A stretch of 23,130 nt of DNA from Alloprevotella sp. (GTDB taxonomy: Bacteria > Bacteroidota > Bacteroidia > Bacteroidales > Bacteroidaceae). The notes below the pieces were generated by a model. The model ran no database searches, had not been told where the DNA came from, and saw only the letters and a list, made by a program, of their open reading frames with translations. Location of the stretch: NCBI GenBank assembly GCA_017477205.1, contig JAFUXE010000019.1:1-23130 (forward strand). Reading direction: 5' to 3'. The position numbers and the translations under genes were made by a program. Of the stretch, positions 1 to 7,252 are shown piece after piece. The stretch's first letter is position 1, and each line of letters begins with the position of its first letter.

Positions 1-12
1 GTAGATTTCTAC

Positions 13-20
13 TATATTTG
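13..20 (+). promoter_or_regulatory. Bacteroidetes-type -7 promoter element
   Basis: TATATTTG matches the TAnnTTTG -7 consensus of Bacteroidetes exactly. The -33 element would lie left of the window edge and cannot be seen. Transcription would start near 25-27, directly in front of the long hairpin at 30-99. Confidence 0.5.
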
Positions 21-26
21 CAGTGT

Positions 27-109
27 TCATAGGAGTGATGAGTTTGTTTGTAAGTATTTGTTTATCACATGTAAAGTTACAAATAAATTCTCACTCCTAC
101 AACTTTTTC
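27..109 (+). ncRNA. Candidate hairpin RNA (or promoter-proximal terminator)
   Basis: The arms 30-53 and 77-99 form a long stem. TAGGAGTGA (30-38) pairs perfectly with TCACTCCTA (91-99). After one bulged T (39), 40-53 pairs with 77-90, and the only two non-Watson-Crick positions (42/88 and 46/84) are G-U wobbles in + strand RNA. On the minus strand they would be A-C mismatches, so the fold favours + strand RNA. A smaller TTTA/TAAA stem (61-64/72-75) closes the apical loop. TTTTT follows at 104-108. No ORF is visible. It could be a small RNA, a terminator acting just after the promoter, or a small inverted-repeat element; the sequence alone cannot decide. Confidence 0.4.
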
Positions 110-161
110 AACAACTTTCTTACACCGAACTCACGTTAATTCCACTTCTCAAACTACTAAA

Positions 162-178
162 ATCACATAAAATGTGAT
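162..178. repeat. Short perfect hairpin
   Basis: ATCACAT (162-168) and ATGTGAT (172-178) form a 7-bp perfect stem with an AAA loop. The same ATCACAT heptamer occurs in the apical loop of the upstream hairpin at 64-70. The dyad could be an operator or a small RNA hairpin. The rest of 110-276 is A+T-rich with no supported gene. Confidence 0.35.
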
Positions 179-276
179 GAACTTAGTCACTTTTTTGCTC
201 TTGGCTGATCAAGAATGAGAGATTTTTGCTTCTTTTTCGCAAAATGGACATTAGAGATAAGAAATGGAGGCATTTA

Positions 277-308
277 TTTGGCTGCTTTCGAAATTTACTG
301 TAACTTTG
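277..308 (+). promoter_or_regulatory. Promoter of the AAA_14/DUF4143 ATPase
   Basis: TTTG at 277-280 and TAACTTTG at 301-308 match both halves of the Bacteroidetes promoter consensus with 20 bases between them. Transcription would begin near 315. That places the ATG at 336 inside the transcript and the in-frame ATG at 264 upstream of it, so the promoter decides the start. Confidence 0.65.
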
Positions 309-335
309 CAGCAGAATTCGAATAAAAGACTGATT

Positions 336-1601
336 ATGGAAGAATATGTAAAGAGAGAACAATACCTCAATCGTCTGATAGTCAGGAGAGATAATGGTAT
401 GATTAAAACGGTGACCGGGCCGCGCCGTGCAGGTAAGTCTTTCCTGCTGAATCCTATCTTCAAGGATTACTTGTTGGAGCAGGGTATCCCCGAAGACCAC
501 ATCATCAGTATTTCATTTGACGTAGAGGATGAGGACACTCCAGAGGAGTTGCTTGACCGTGAGAAACTGAAGGAGTATCTCTTCTCCCGCATCGTATCGA
601 AAACGGAGCCTTATTATGTATTCCTTGATGAGATTCAAGAAGTTCAGGATTTCGAGCGCATCGTCAACGGACTGAACAAGCGGCCAAATGTCGATGTGTA
701 CATCACCGGCAGCAATTCGAAATTTCTCTCCAACGACATCAACACCATCTTCCGTGGACGCAGCGATGAGGTGAGCATCATGCCCTTCACCTTCAGAGAG
801 TTTTGCCAGGATCGTACGGAATCGGTCAGCGAGTTGTGGAAAGAATATTACACCTACGGAGGACTGCCCGCACTCCGCAGGATGCCTACGCCCGAACAGA
901 AGACCACCTATCTGCAACGGCTTTGGAAGAAAACCTACCTCGACGATGTGGTGGAAAGGCATCGGGTAGAAAACCGCGATGCATTGGAGGCCATTACCGA
1001 TGCGCTGTGCTCGTCGGTCGGCTCACTCACCAATACCACACGTATCACCAATACGTTGGCAAGCGTCCGCAAAATCAAGATAACCGACGACACCGTTGCC
1101 AAATACATCGGCTACCTTGAAGAAGCGTTCCTGTTCAATGAAGCCAGACGGTTCAACATCAAGGGCAACAAATACTACGAAAACATCAAGAAATACTATT
1201 CCGTTGATGTCGGTTTGCGGAATGCCCGCCTGAATTACAGGCAGTTGGAACAGACGCATCTGATGGAAAATGTCATTTTCAACGAACTCCTGCACCGTGG
1301 TTATGCTGTGGATGTCGGCGTGGTGGAAGTGCGGGAGCGCAAGGACGGAAAATCGGAATACAAACAGTATGAGGTGGATTTCATTGCCGCCAACGGCAAC
1401 GAGAAATACTACATCCAGTCTGCCTACGAACTATCTACTGAGACGAAACGCGAACAAGAACTCAAGTCACTCCGTAGGATAGACGACTCTTTTCAGAAGA
1501 TTGTCATCGTCAAAGACGACATCATGCCCTATCGCGATGAGAAGGGTATCTACTACACGGGCTTGTTCCAGTTCCTGACCAGCGACAAGGTAATAGAATG
1601 A
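336..1601 (+). CDS. AAA_14/DUF4143-type ATP-binding protein
   Basis: A predicted 421-residue cytoplasmic ATPase. The Walker A motif is GPRRAGKS at residues 28-35 and the Walker B-like motif is FLDEIQ at 96-101. The middle has the YYTYGGLPAL signature typical of these proteins. The C-terminal DUF4143 region has a PD-(D/E)XK-like pattern (YEVDF, then IQSAYEL). Biological role is unknown for most of this family; copies are numerous in Bacteroidales accessory regions. The start at 336 is preferred over the in-frame ATG at 264 because a good promoter lies between them. It stands alone: a large gap follows and the next intact gene is on the opposite strand. Its sequence is more A+T-rich than the core genes downstream, fitting accessory origin. 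Family assignment is firm; function is not. Confidence 0.9.
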   Translation: MEEYVKREQYLNRLIVRRDNGMIKTVTGPRRAGKSFLLNPIFKDYLLEQGIPEDHIISISFDVEDEDTPEELLDREKLKEYLFSRIVSKTEPYYVFLDEIQEVQDFERIVNGLNKRPNVDVYITGSNSKFLSNDINTIFRGRSDEVSIMPFTFREFCQDRTESVSELWKEYYTYGGLPALRRMPTPEQKTTYLQRLWKKTYLDDVVERHRVENRDALEAITDALCSSVGSLTNTTRITNTLASVRKIKITDDTVAKYIGYLEEAFLFNEARRFNIKGNKYYENIKKYYSVDVGLRNARLNYRQLEQTHLMENVIFNELLHRGYAVDVGVVEVRERKDGKSEYKQYEVDFIAANGNEKYYIQSAYELSTETKREQELKSLRRIDDSFQKIVIVKDDIMPYRDEKGIYYTGLFQFLTSDKVIE

Positions 1602-1723
1602 TATGATTGAAAATCCGAAAGCAGCGCCTTCCCTCGTTGTTCCCATACTGTTGCAAGATATTTGCGCCCTTTCTTGTCCAGTAGCCGTGTAGAACGAGTG
1701 CAGTATATGTTCAGTCATTCACT

Positions 1724-1778
1724 GGACAAGTAGTGGACAAATAGTGGGCAAGTACTGAACAAATAGCGGACAACGGTC
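1724..1778. repeat. 11-bp tandem repeat array, five degenerate units
   Basis: Five consecutive 11-bp units start at 1724, 1735, 1746, 1757 and 1768. The first two read GGACAAGTAGT and GGACAAATAGT; later units diverge but keep the GGACAA-like head. It lies in the 450-base gap between the ATPase and the AraC remnant, with no supported gene over it. The period is close to one turn of the DNA helix. Confidence 0.6.
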
Positions 1779-1781
1779 GAG

Positions 1782-1860
1782 GGTACACTGAAGCACCAAC
1801 GAAGGTACACTGCAATGAGACGAGGCTGAGACGAGGCTAAGACGAAACTGAAACGACACA
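1782..1860. repeat. Second 11/22-bp-period repeat zone
   Basis: GGTACACTG occurs at 1782-1790 and again exactly 22 bases later at 1804-1812. Then four 11-bp units follow at 1817, 1828, 1839 and 1850: GAGACGAGGCT twice exactly, then AAGACGAAACT and GAAACGACACA. The unit differs from the first array but the period is the same. Nothing gene-like is seen from 1861 to 1988. Confidence 0.6.
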
Positions 1861-1988
1861 GATACGCTTTGTGGACTAACTGCGGCCCCATTGTCTGGTT
1901 TAAGTAAGTTAGCTCTGGGAGAACCTTCATCAGTTATTCGTGAGGGGGTCATCAAGGTACGTCAGATTCAAGAACAATAACAAGAGCG

Positions 1989-2021
1989 TCCATGCCATAG
2001 AAAGAAATGGCATGGATTTTT
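1989..2021 (+). terminator. Perfect 10-bp hairpin followed by T-run
   Basis: TCCATGCCAT (1989-1998) pairs perfectly with ATGGCATGGA (2007-2016) and is followed by TTTTT. It reads as an intrinsic terminator on the + strand, but the nearest + gene ended almost 390 bases upstream. On the minus strand it lies 30 bases past the AraC remnant stop and is followed by a loosely T-rich stretch, so it may once have ended that gene, possibly acting in both directions. Confidence 0.6.
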
Positions 2022-2050
2022 ATACGTTTTTTTCCGTATCAGGTAAGCCA

Positions 2051-2170
2051 CTACGCCTGAGCCCAGAACTCTTGCGGAGTCAGGCCTGTCTGCTTCTTGA
2101 GCAGACGAGAGAAGTGCTGCGGATACTCAAAGTCGAGAGCATGCATGAATGCCGACACGGTGGGGAAACG
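2051..2170 (-). pseudogene. C-terminal remnant of an AraC-family regulator
   Basis: On the minus strand a frame ending at TAG (2053-2051) encodes the second helix-turn-helix of an AraC/XylS regulator. The recognisable part runs from about 2161 to 2054 and includes FEYPQHFSRLLKKQTGLTP followed by QEF, the family's C-terminal signature. Upstream of about 2165 the similarity fades into unrelated residues, and the frame meets a stop inside the neighbouring hydrolase gene. The first helix-turn-helix and the sensor domain are therefore missing. An in-frame ATG exists at 2146, but a product of about 31 residues would not fold as an AraC DNA-binding domain. It is best read as the 3' stub left by a deletion or recombination next to the hydrolase gene. 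Confidence 0.7.
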
Positions 2171-2202
2171 GGTTGCCTGTTTCGTATCGTTTCCTTCTGT
2201 TT

Positions 2203-3249
2203 TCAATACGCGACTACTGTGCCGATTGGCTGGTCAAGCAACTGAATGTCGTGTCGCTCAGCGATAGAATGCGCCACGCTATCGGGTTCGTCCCAAGGAT
2301 GCTTGGCGAGGGCAAACTTATCATGATGGACTGTAAAGACCGCTTTGGCCTGAATATCTAAAACAGCCTGTTCCAGCCCTTCCGGCGTGGAATGAATATA
2401 TTTCCAGTCGTCGCTATACTGTCCGTTTTCGAGGACAGCCAAATCGACTTCGCCAAACTGTTCATGCACACGTCGGAAACGACGGTCATAGCCTCCGTCA
2501 CCACCGATATACACCTTGCGCCCACCGCCTTCCACCATGAAAGCCGCCCACAGCGTTTGGTTACGCGCACCGAGTAAGCGGTTGCTGAAATGACGTGCCG
2601 GCAGACAAGTGATGCCATGAGCCGCTTCGCTCCAATCCAACTCCGAAATAATCGACTTGTCGTATTTCCAATACTCCAAGTACTCTGCTACACCCAGCGG
2701 GCAAACGGCGTGCCTCACTTTCGGCCGCAGGTCGCGCAGGGTAGCGTAGTCAAGATGGTCCCAGTGTTCGTGGGTGATGATGAGCACATCGACGTCAGGC
2801 ATGTCGTCCGGCGTGTAGATGTCGGTGCCCTTGAACGGCTGCATCATCAGCGAGGACGGGAACTCCATTTTCAGCAACGGGTCCACAAGATAGCGTTTGC
2901 CGCCCAAGCAGAACAGGTACGACGAGTGGCCGAACCATACCAGCCAGTCGCGGTCAGTGGGCAAGCTTTTCAAATCCGTCCTGACGGCCTTGATCGTTTC
3001 GTCAGGCACGCGGTTCTTCGGGCGAAGAAAAAGAAATTCCAACAGCACGGTCGGCATCGACTTGCCAGAGGAGAACTGCGGCGTCACTTCCTCGTTTTGG
3101 AACGCCCCGTCGCGGTAGTTCGGGGATGCCTCGATGCGTGCCTTGCGTTTCTTGCTCATCCGACGGCCAAAGGCGGGATGGCTCAGGATAATCACAGCCG
3201 CAACGGCCATCACTGCCACTACGGCCAGAAGTATCAATAGAATCGTCAT
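2203..3249 (-). CDS. Membrane-anchored metallo-beta-lactamase-fold hydrolase (UlaG/NAPE-PLD-like)
   Basis: A predicted 348-residue metal-dependent hydrolase. It opens with a hydrophobic segment (residues 2-24), probably an N-terminal membrane anchor or uncleaved signal. The metallo-beta-lactamase core then shows WFGHSS and VDP near 105-123, the metal motif THEHWDHLD at 159-167 (HxHxDH), a later PARHF and GGDGGYD. The arrangement resembles UlaG-like lactonases and NAPE-phospholipase D-type enzymes; the substrate cannot be told. The ATG at 3249 is chosen over the longer in-frame start at 3381 because a minus-strand promoter lies between them. It is transcribed alone. Its 3' end sits about 35 bases from the AraC remnant, so the old neighbour may have been its regulator; that is inference. 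Confidence 0.88.
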   Translation of the reverse strand: MTILLILLAVVAVMAVAAVIILSHPAFGRRMSKKRKARIEASPNYRDGAFQNEEVTPQFSSGKSMPTVLLEFLFLRPKNRVPDETIKAVRTDLKSLPTDRDWLVWFGHSSYLFCLGGKRYLVDPLLKMEFPSSLMMQPFKGTDIYTPDDMPDVDVLIITHEHWDHLDYATLRDLRPKVRHAVCPLGVAEYLEYWKYDKSIISELDWSEAAHGITCLPARHFSNRLLGARNQTLWAAFMVEGGGRKVYIGGDGGYDRRFRRVHEQFGEVDLAVLENGQYSDDWKYIHSTPEGLEQAVLDIQAKAVFTVHHDKFALAKHPWDEPDSVAHSIAERHDIQLLDQPIGTVVAY

Positions 3250-3281
3250 CAGGTTACGTATTGTATTCTGTTTTCTGGGGA

Positions 3282-3315
3282 CAAAGATACGAAGATTTTT
3301 CCAAACGCCCGCAAA
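3282..3315 (-). promoter_or_regulatory. Promoter of the metallo-hydrolase gene
   Basis: On the minus strand TATCTTTG (3289-3282) matches the -7 consensus, with TTTG at 3315-3312 upstream. The 22-base spacer is slightly long. Transcription would start near 3275, giving a leader of about 25 bases to the ATG at 3249. Confidence 0.55.
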
Positions 3316-3399
3316 ACAAATTATCCCTTCTTTCCGTGAGCAGGCGGTGGGGATTTCCGTGATTTCGCCCTCGGGCACCAAGAAAAGCGGGAAGGGGAG

Positions 3400-3430
3400 T
3401 TGGCAGATAGGCGGCGGAGGCGTACTTTTG
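3400..3430 (+). promoter_or_regulatory. Promoter pointing into a gene-free region
   Basis: TACTTTTG (3423-3430) matches TAnnTTTG exactly, with TTGG at 3400-3403 as a 3/4 -33 element and 19 bases between. It diverges from the hydrolase promoter and would start RNA near 3437, where no protein gene is visible before the terminator at 3531-3566. Confidence 0.5.
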
Positions 3431-3436
3431 CGCCGC

Positions 3437-3566
3437 TTTTCACGGAGGTCAGCTATCCGGAAAGGCCATCAACACAAAAACTAATTGTTTCCAATTTTAA
3501 AAGAGCTGACAGCCCTGTACAAGGGCACAAAGAGAGGGCTTTCCGGGAGGAAGGCTCTCTTTTTTC
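3437..3566 (+). ncRNA. Candidate structured small RNA or attenuated leader
   Basis: About 130 bases lie between a consensus promoter and an intrinsic terminator with no credible ORF. Visible pairings are: GTCAGCT (3448-3454) with AGCTGAC (3504-3510), enclosing AATTG/CAATT (3483-3487/3492-3496); then GCCCT/AGGGC (3512-3516/3522-3526); then the terminator. CCGGAAAG (3457-3464) is also perfectly complementary to CTTTCCGG (3539-3546), which is the 5' arm of the terminator, so a competing fold is possible. No known RNA family is recognised. The downstream gene at 3662 seems to have its own -7 element after the terminator. Confidence 0.45.
3531..3566 (+). terminator. Intrinsic terminator
   Basis: AGAGAG (3531-3536) pairs with CTCTCT (3555-3560) and, past a bulged GG, CTTTCC (3539-3544) pairs with GGAAGG (3549-3554; one G-U). 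The stem runs straight into TTTTT at 3561-3565. It closes the candidate RNA starting near 3437. Confidence 0.65.
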
Positions 3567-3577
3567 AAAAAAAAGCG

Positions 3578-3585
3578 TACATTTG
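3578..3585 (+). promoter_or_regulatory. -7 element upstream of the CHU_C-domain gene
   Basis: TACATTTG matches TAnnTTTG exactly. No convincing -33 element is seen; the expected place is the T-tract of the terminator. Transcription from about 3592 would give a leader of roughly 70 bases before the ATG at 3662. Confidence 0.45.
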
Positions 3586-3661
3586 TGCGCTATTATGGCG
3601 TTTTTTACGTTTAAGCATATAGGCAACAGACGTAAAAGCTTAACCAGAGAGACAAAAGGAC

Positions 3662-4381
3662 ATGACTGAACTGACATCAATCCTCCAGCGAACCCTGCTG
3701 CTCATGGGCTGCATGCTCGTGGGCGGTGCAGGAAGTATTGCGGCACAGACGGATGCCCCGACGTGCTACCCCACGATGCGCGTCACGGGCGACGAGTACG
3801 TGGACGAAGAACTGACGGAGTACGACGGCAATGCACCGATGGCAGCCGTTTTCGAGGCTAATGCCGAAAACGTGGGAGACCGCGAGGCCCTCTACGAATG
3901 GCGCTTCACGCGGCAGGGGGAGGAAACGCCCTTCCTGGTGCGCTACGACGAGCGCACGGACTACGTGTTCCAGACAAGCGGCTCCTACTACGTGGAGCTG
4001 CGCGCGAGCTTCGTGCTGGACGGGGACACCATCGACTTCGCGATGGACCAGCCCTTCGCCGTGAGCATCAACGAGAGTCGCCTGGAGGTGCCCAACGCAT
4101 TCACGCCAAACAACGACGAGAAGAACGACGTCTTCAAGGTGAAAAACCACCAGAGCATCGTGGAGTTCCGCGCAATGGTATTCAGCCGAAGCGGGAAGAA
4201 ATTCTACGAATGGACGGACATCGAGGGTGGATGGGATGGACGCTCGGGCGGTCGCGACTGCCCGGACGGAGCGTACTACCTTAACATCCAGGCACGCGGT
4301 GCGGACGGCAGGAAATACAACATCCGCAAAACCATCAACCTGCTGAGAGGATATCAGGAGAGCACAGGAACTGCGGACTGA
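3662..4381 (+). CDS. Secreted protein with gliding-motility-associated (CHU_C, T9SS type B) C-terminal domain
   Basis: A predicted 239-residue exported protein. Residues 1 to about 29 look like a signal peptide, with a hydrophobic core and likely cleavage around SIAAQ. Residues about 40-135 form a PKD/Ig-like beta domain (an ALYEWRFTRQG-type strand, then SGSYYVELRA). Residues 143-230 are a gliding-motility-associated C-terminal domain: VPNAFTPNNDEKNDVFKV, an FSRSGKKFYEW strand, GGWDGR, CPDGAYYLNI. That domain type is a type IX secretion sorting signal (type B) that directs proteins to the surface or medium of Bacteroidetes. The protein is small, so it is little more than sorting domain plus one Ig-like domain. 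uvrA starts 25 bases downstream on the same strand, so the two may share a transcript despite unrelated roles. Confidence 0.88.
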   Translation: MTELTSILQRTLLLMGCMLVGGAGSIAAQTDAPTCYPTMRVTGDEYVDEELTEYDGNAPMAAVFEANAENVGDREALYEWRFTRQGEETPFLVRYDERTDYVFQTSGSYYVELRASFVLDGDTIDFAMDQPFAVSINESRLEVPNAFTPNNDEKNDVFKVKNHQSIVEFRAMVFSRSGKKFYEWTDIEGGWDGRSGGRDCPDGAYYLNIQARGADGRKYNIRKTINLLRGYQESTGTAD

Positions 4382-4406
4382 GCGAATAGCTCGTCACAAG
4401 ACCAAG

Positions 4407-7211
4407 ATGAAACAAATAGACGTTTACGGAGCACGCGTCCACAACCTGAAGAACGTGGACTGTACAATTCCGCGTGGCAGCCTGACGGTAGTGACGGGAT
4501 TGTCCGGGTCGGGGAAAAGTTCCCTGGCCTTTGACACCTTATATGCTGAAGGGCAGCGACGCTACATTGAGACCTTCTCCGCCTACGCCCGCAACTTCCT
4601 CGACAACCTGGAGCGCCCGGACGTGGACAAGATAACGGGACTGTCGCCCGTCATTTCCATAGAACAGAAGACAACGAACAAGAATCCGCGCTCGACGGTG
4701 GGCACCGTGACGGAGATATATGACTTCCTGCGCCTGCTCTACGCGCGGGCGGGTGATGCCTACTCCTACCTGAGCGGCGAACGGATGGTGAAATACACGG
4801 AGGAGAAAGTACTCCGCCTCATCCTGGACCGATACGAGGGGCGCAAGGTGATGCTCCTGGCACCGCTGGTGCAGTCCCGAAAGGGTCACTACAAGGAGCT
4901 CTTCGACAGCATTCGCAAGAAGGGATTCCTGACGGTGCGCGTAGATGGCACGGTGCAGGAGGTGAAGCCGGGCATGAAGGTGGACCGCTACAAAAACCAC
5001 GACATCGAAGTGGTCATTGACAAACTCCGCGTACAGGAGAAGGACGAGGAGCGGCTGAAAAAGAGTGTCGCCCAAAGCCTTTCGCAAGGAGGAGGCCTGA
5101 TGCTCGTGCTGGACGTGGAAACGGACGAGGCCCGCTACTACAGCAGGCTCCTGATGGATCCCGTCAGCGGCATCTCCTACCGGGATCCCGCACCGAACAA
5201 CTTCTCCTTCAACTCCACGCAGGGTGCATGCCCGAAGTGCAAGGGGCTGGGATTCGTCAGCGTCATGGACAAGGAAAAAGTCATCCCGAACCCGAAACTC
5301 AGCATACGCGACGGCGCACTGGCTCCCCTCGGGAAATACCGCAGCCGCCTTATCTTCTGGGAAATAGAGACGGTATTGGCGGAATACGGCTGCGACATTG
5401 ACATGCCCGTGGAGGATATCCCGGAGGAGGCTCTTGACACCATCTTCAACGGTAAGGCCGACCGCCTGCGCATCCCCGCCGCCGTCATGCACACGACGGA
5501 CGACCAGTACGTGGAGTTCAACGGCCTCGTGAAATATATACGCCAGATGGCGGACGCTGAGATGACGGCGGCAGCACAGCGCTGGGCAGAACAGTTCTCG
5601 AAAGAGGCGGAGTGTCCCCACTGCCACGGCCAGCGCCTGAACCGCGAAGCCCTCTCCTATCGCATCGACGGCAAGAACATTGCCGAAATGGCGGCGATGG
5701 ACATCGGGGAACTCTACGAATGGCTGGAAGGTTTGGAGGGACGCCTGGAAACAAAGCAGGCCGCCATCGCCCATGAGATACTGAAAGAGCTGCGCTCGCG
5801 CCTGAAGTTCCTGCTCGACGTGGGACTGGACTACCTCTCCCTGAGCCGCGCCACGATGACGCTCAGCGGCGGCGAGAGCCAGCGCATACGCCTGGCGACG
5901 CAGATAGGCTCGCAGCTCGTGAACGTCCTCTATATCCTCGACGAGCCGAGCATCGGCCTCCACCAGCGCGACAACCAGCGCCTCATACGCTCCCTGAAGG
6001 AGCTGCGCGACATCGGGAACACGGTGATTGTCGTGGAGCACGACGAGGACATGATGCGTGCAGCGGACTACGTTGTCGATCTCGGCCCGAAGGCAGGACG
6101 GCTGGGAGGGGAAGTGGTGTACCAAGGCACACCCGACCGGATGCTGGAAACCTCCACGCTGACGGCGGACTACCTGAACGGAAAGCGCAGCGTCGGCATC
6201 CCCGAGACGAGGCGAAAGGGCAGCGGAGGGAAACTGCGCCTCGTCGGTGCCCGCGGCAACAACCTGAAGGACGTCACGGTGGACTTCCCGCTCGGAAAGT
6301 TCATCTGCGTGACGGGCGTCAGCGGAAGCGGAAAGTCCACGCTGGTGAACGACACGCTGCTGCCCATCCTCTCACAGCATTTCTACCACTCCCTGCGCGA
6401 GCCGCTGGCCTACGACCGACTGGAAGGCATAGAATTGGTGGACAAGGTGGTGGCCGTGGACCAAAGTCCCATCGGCCGCACGCCGCGCTCCAATCCCGCC
6501 ACATATACAGGCGTCTTCACGGACATCCGAGAGCTCTTCGTGAACATGCCGGAGGCGAAGATGCGCGGCTACAAGCCGGGACGCTTCTCCTTCAACGTGA
6601 AGGGCGGACGCTGCGAAACCTGCAAGGGCAACGGCTACAAAACCATTGAGATGAACTTCCTGCCGGATGTCTGTGTGCCCTGCGAGGAGTGCCACGGCAA
6701 GCGTTACAACCGCGAGACGCTGGAAGTGCGCTTCAAGGGAAAGAGCATTGCCGACGTGCTGGACATGACCATCAACAACGCCGTGGAGTTCTTCGAGAAT
6801 GTACCGAACATCCTGCACAAGATAAAGGTGCTCCAAGACGTCGGCCTCGGATACATCAAGCTGGGACAAAGCAGCACGACGCTCAGCGGCGGCGAGAGTC
6901 AGCGCGTGAAACTCGCCACGGAACTCTCCAAGCGCGACACGGGGCGCACCGTCTATATCCTCGACGAGCCGACGACGGGCCTCCACTTTGAGGACATCCG
7001 CGTGCTCCTCGGTGTGCTGAACCGCCTCGTGGACAAAGGGAACACGGTCATCGTCATTGAGCACAACCTCGACATCATCCGTGCTGCCGACTGGCTCATC
7101 GACATGGGGCCTGAGGGCGGACGTGGCGGTGGCACCATCGTCACCACGGGAACACCGGAGCAGGTGGCGAAGGGAAAGAAAGGCTATACCGCGCAGTTCC
7201 TGCGGGGCTGA
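4407..7211 (+). CDS. uvrA: UvrABC excinuclease subunit A
   Basis: Damage-recognition ATPase of nucleotide excision repair, which works as a dimer and loads UvrB on lesions. The 934 residues are normal length. The two ABC modules show Walker A GLSGSGKS (31-38) and GVSGSGKS (near 637), and signature LSGGESQR twice (first near 490, second near 825) followed by YILDEP motifs. The C-terminal zinc finger is intact: CETC near 736 and CEEC about 20 residues later. CPHCHGQRL lies near 403. The first zinc module is odd: ACPKCKG (near 275) is present but the preceding CxxC pair is replaced by DPVS at 251-254, so this metal site is probably lost. The gene is followed with no gap by the left inverted repeat of the GxxExxY cassette. 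Confidence 0.97.
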   Translation: MKQIDVYGARVHNLKNVDCTIPRGSLTVVTGLSGSGKSSLAFDTLYAEGQRRYIETFSAYARNFLDNLERPDVDKITGLSPVISIEQKTTNKNPRSTVGTVTEIYDFLRLLYARAGDAYSYLSGERMVKYTEEKVLRLILDRYEGRKVMLLAPLVQSRKGHYKELFDSIRKKGFLTVRVDGTVQEVKPGMKVDRYKNHDIEVVIDKLRVQEKDEERLKKSVAQSLSQGGGLMLVLDVETDEARYYSRLLMDPVSGISYRDPAPNNFSFNSTQGACPKCKGLGFVSVMDKEKVIPNPKLSIRDGALAPLGKYRSRLIFWEIETVLAEYGCDIDMPVEDIPEEALDTIFNGKADRLRIPAAVMHTTDDQYVEFNGLVKYIRQMADAEMTAAAQRWAEQFSKEAECPHCHGQRLNREALSYRIDGKNIAEMAAMDIGELYEWLEGLEGRLETKQAAIAHEILKELRSRLKFLLDVGLDYLSLSRATMTLSGGESQRIRLATQIGSQLVNVLYILDEPSIGLHQRDNQRLIRSLKELRDIGNTVIVVEHDEDMMRAADYVVDLGPKAGRLGGEVVYQGTPDRMLETSTLTADYLNGKRSVGIPETRRKGSGGKLRLVGARGNNLKDVTVDFPLGKFICVTGVSGSGKSTLVNDTLLPILSQHFYHSLREPLAYDRLEGIELVDKVVAVDQSPIGRTPRSNPATYTGVFTDIRELFVNMPEAKMRGYKPGRFSFNVKGGRCETCKGNGYKTIEMNFLPDVCVPCEECHGKRYNRETLEVRFKGKSIADVLDMTINNAVEFFENVPNILHKIKVLQDVGLGYIKLGQSSTTLSGGESQRVKLATELSKRDTGRTVYILDEPTTGLHFEDIRVLLGVLNRLVDKGNTVIVIEHNLDIIRAADWLIDMGPEGGRGGGTIVTTGTPEQVAKGKKGYTAQFLRG

Positions 7212-7249
7212 GAACCACTACAAACACTACATACCACTACAGACACAGC
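7212..7249. repeat. Left inverted repeat of the GxxExxY cassette
   Basis: It starts GAACCACTACA and ends GACACAGC, and is built from degenerate ACCACTACA-like 9-10-mers. It mirrors 7633-7670 with 33/38 identity. Its outer end GAACCACTACA recurs at 18433-18443. Confidence 0.85.
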
Positions 7250-7252
7250 ACT

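Noticed and set aside
1..12. GTAGATTTCTAC at the window start recalls the Cas12a repeat stem
   Set aside because: The arms GTAGA/TCTAC are only 2 bases apart, there is no repeat-spacer pattern, and the sequence is better explained as the region leading into the -7 element at 13-20.
264..335. N-terminal extension of the ATPase from ATG 264
   Set aside because: A two-box promoter (277-308) lies inside it and the predicted transcript starts after 264; homology begins after 336.
1724..1860. Short regular repeats considered as a CRISPR array
   Set aside because: The units are 11 bp, contiguous, without spacers and degenerate. This is a tandem repeat, not a CRISPR.
1940..2245. Plus-strand open frame of 101 codons
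   Set aside because: It crosses the hairpin at 1989-2021 and is antisense to the AraC remnant and the hydrolase end; its translation resembles nothing.
4539..6125. Long minus-strand open frame of 528 codons inside uvrA
   Set aside because: It lies wholly antisense to a firmly identified uvrA gene and its His/Val/Leu/Ala/Arg-rich translation resembles no family. Such frames arise from the codon bias of G+C-rich genes.
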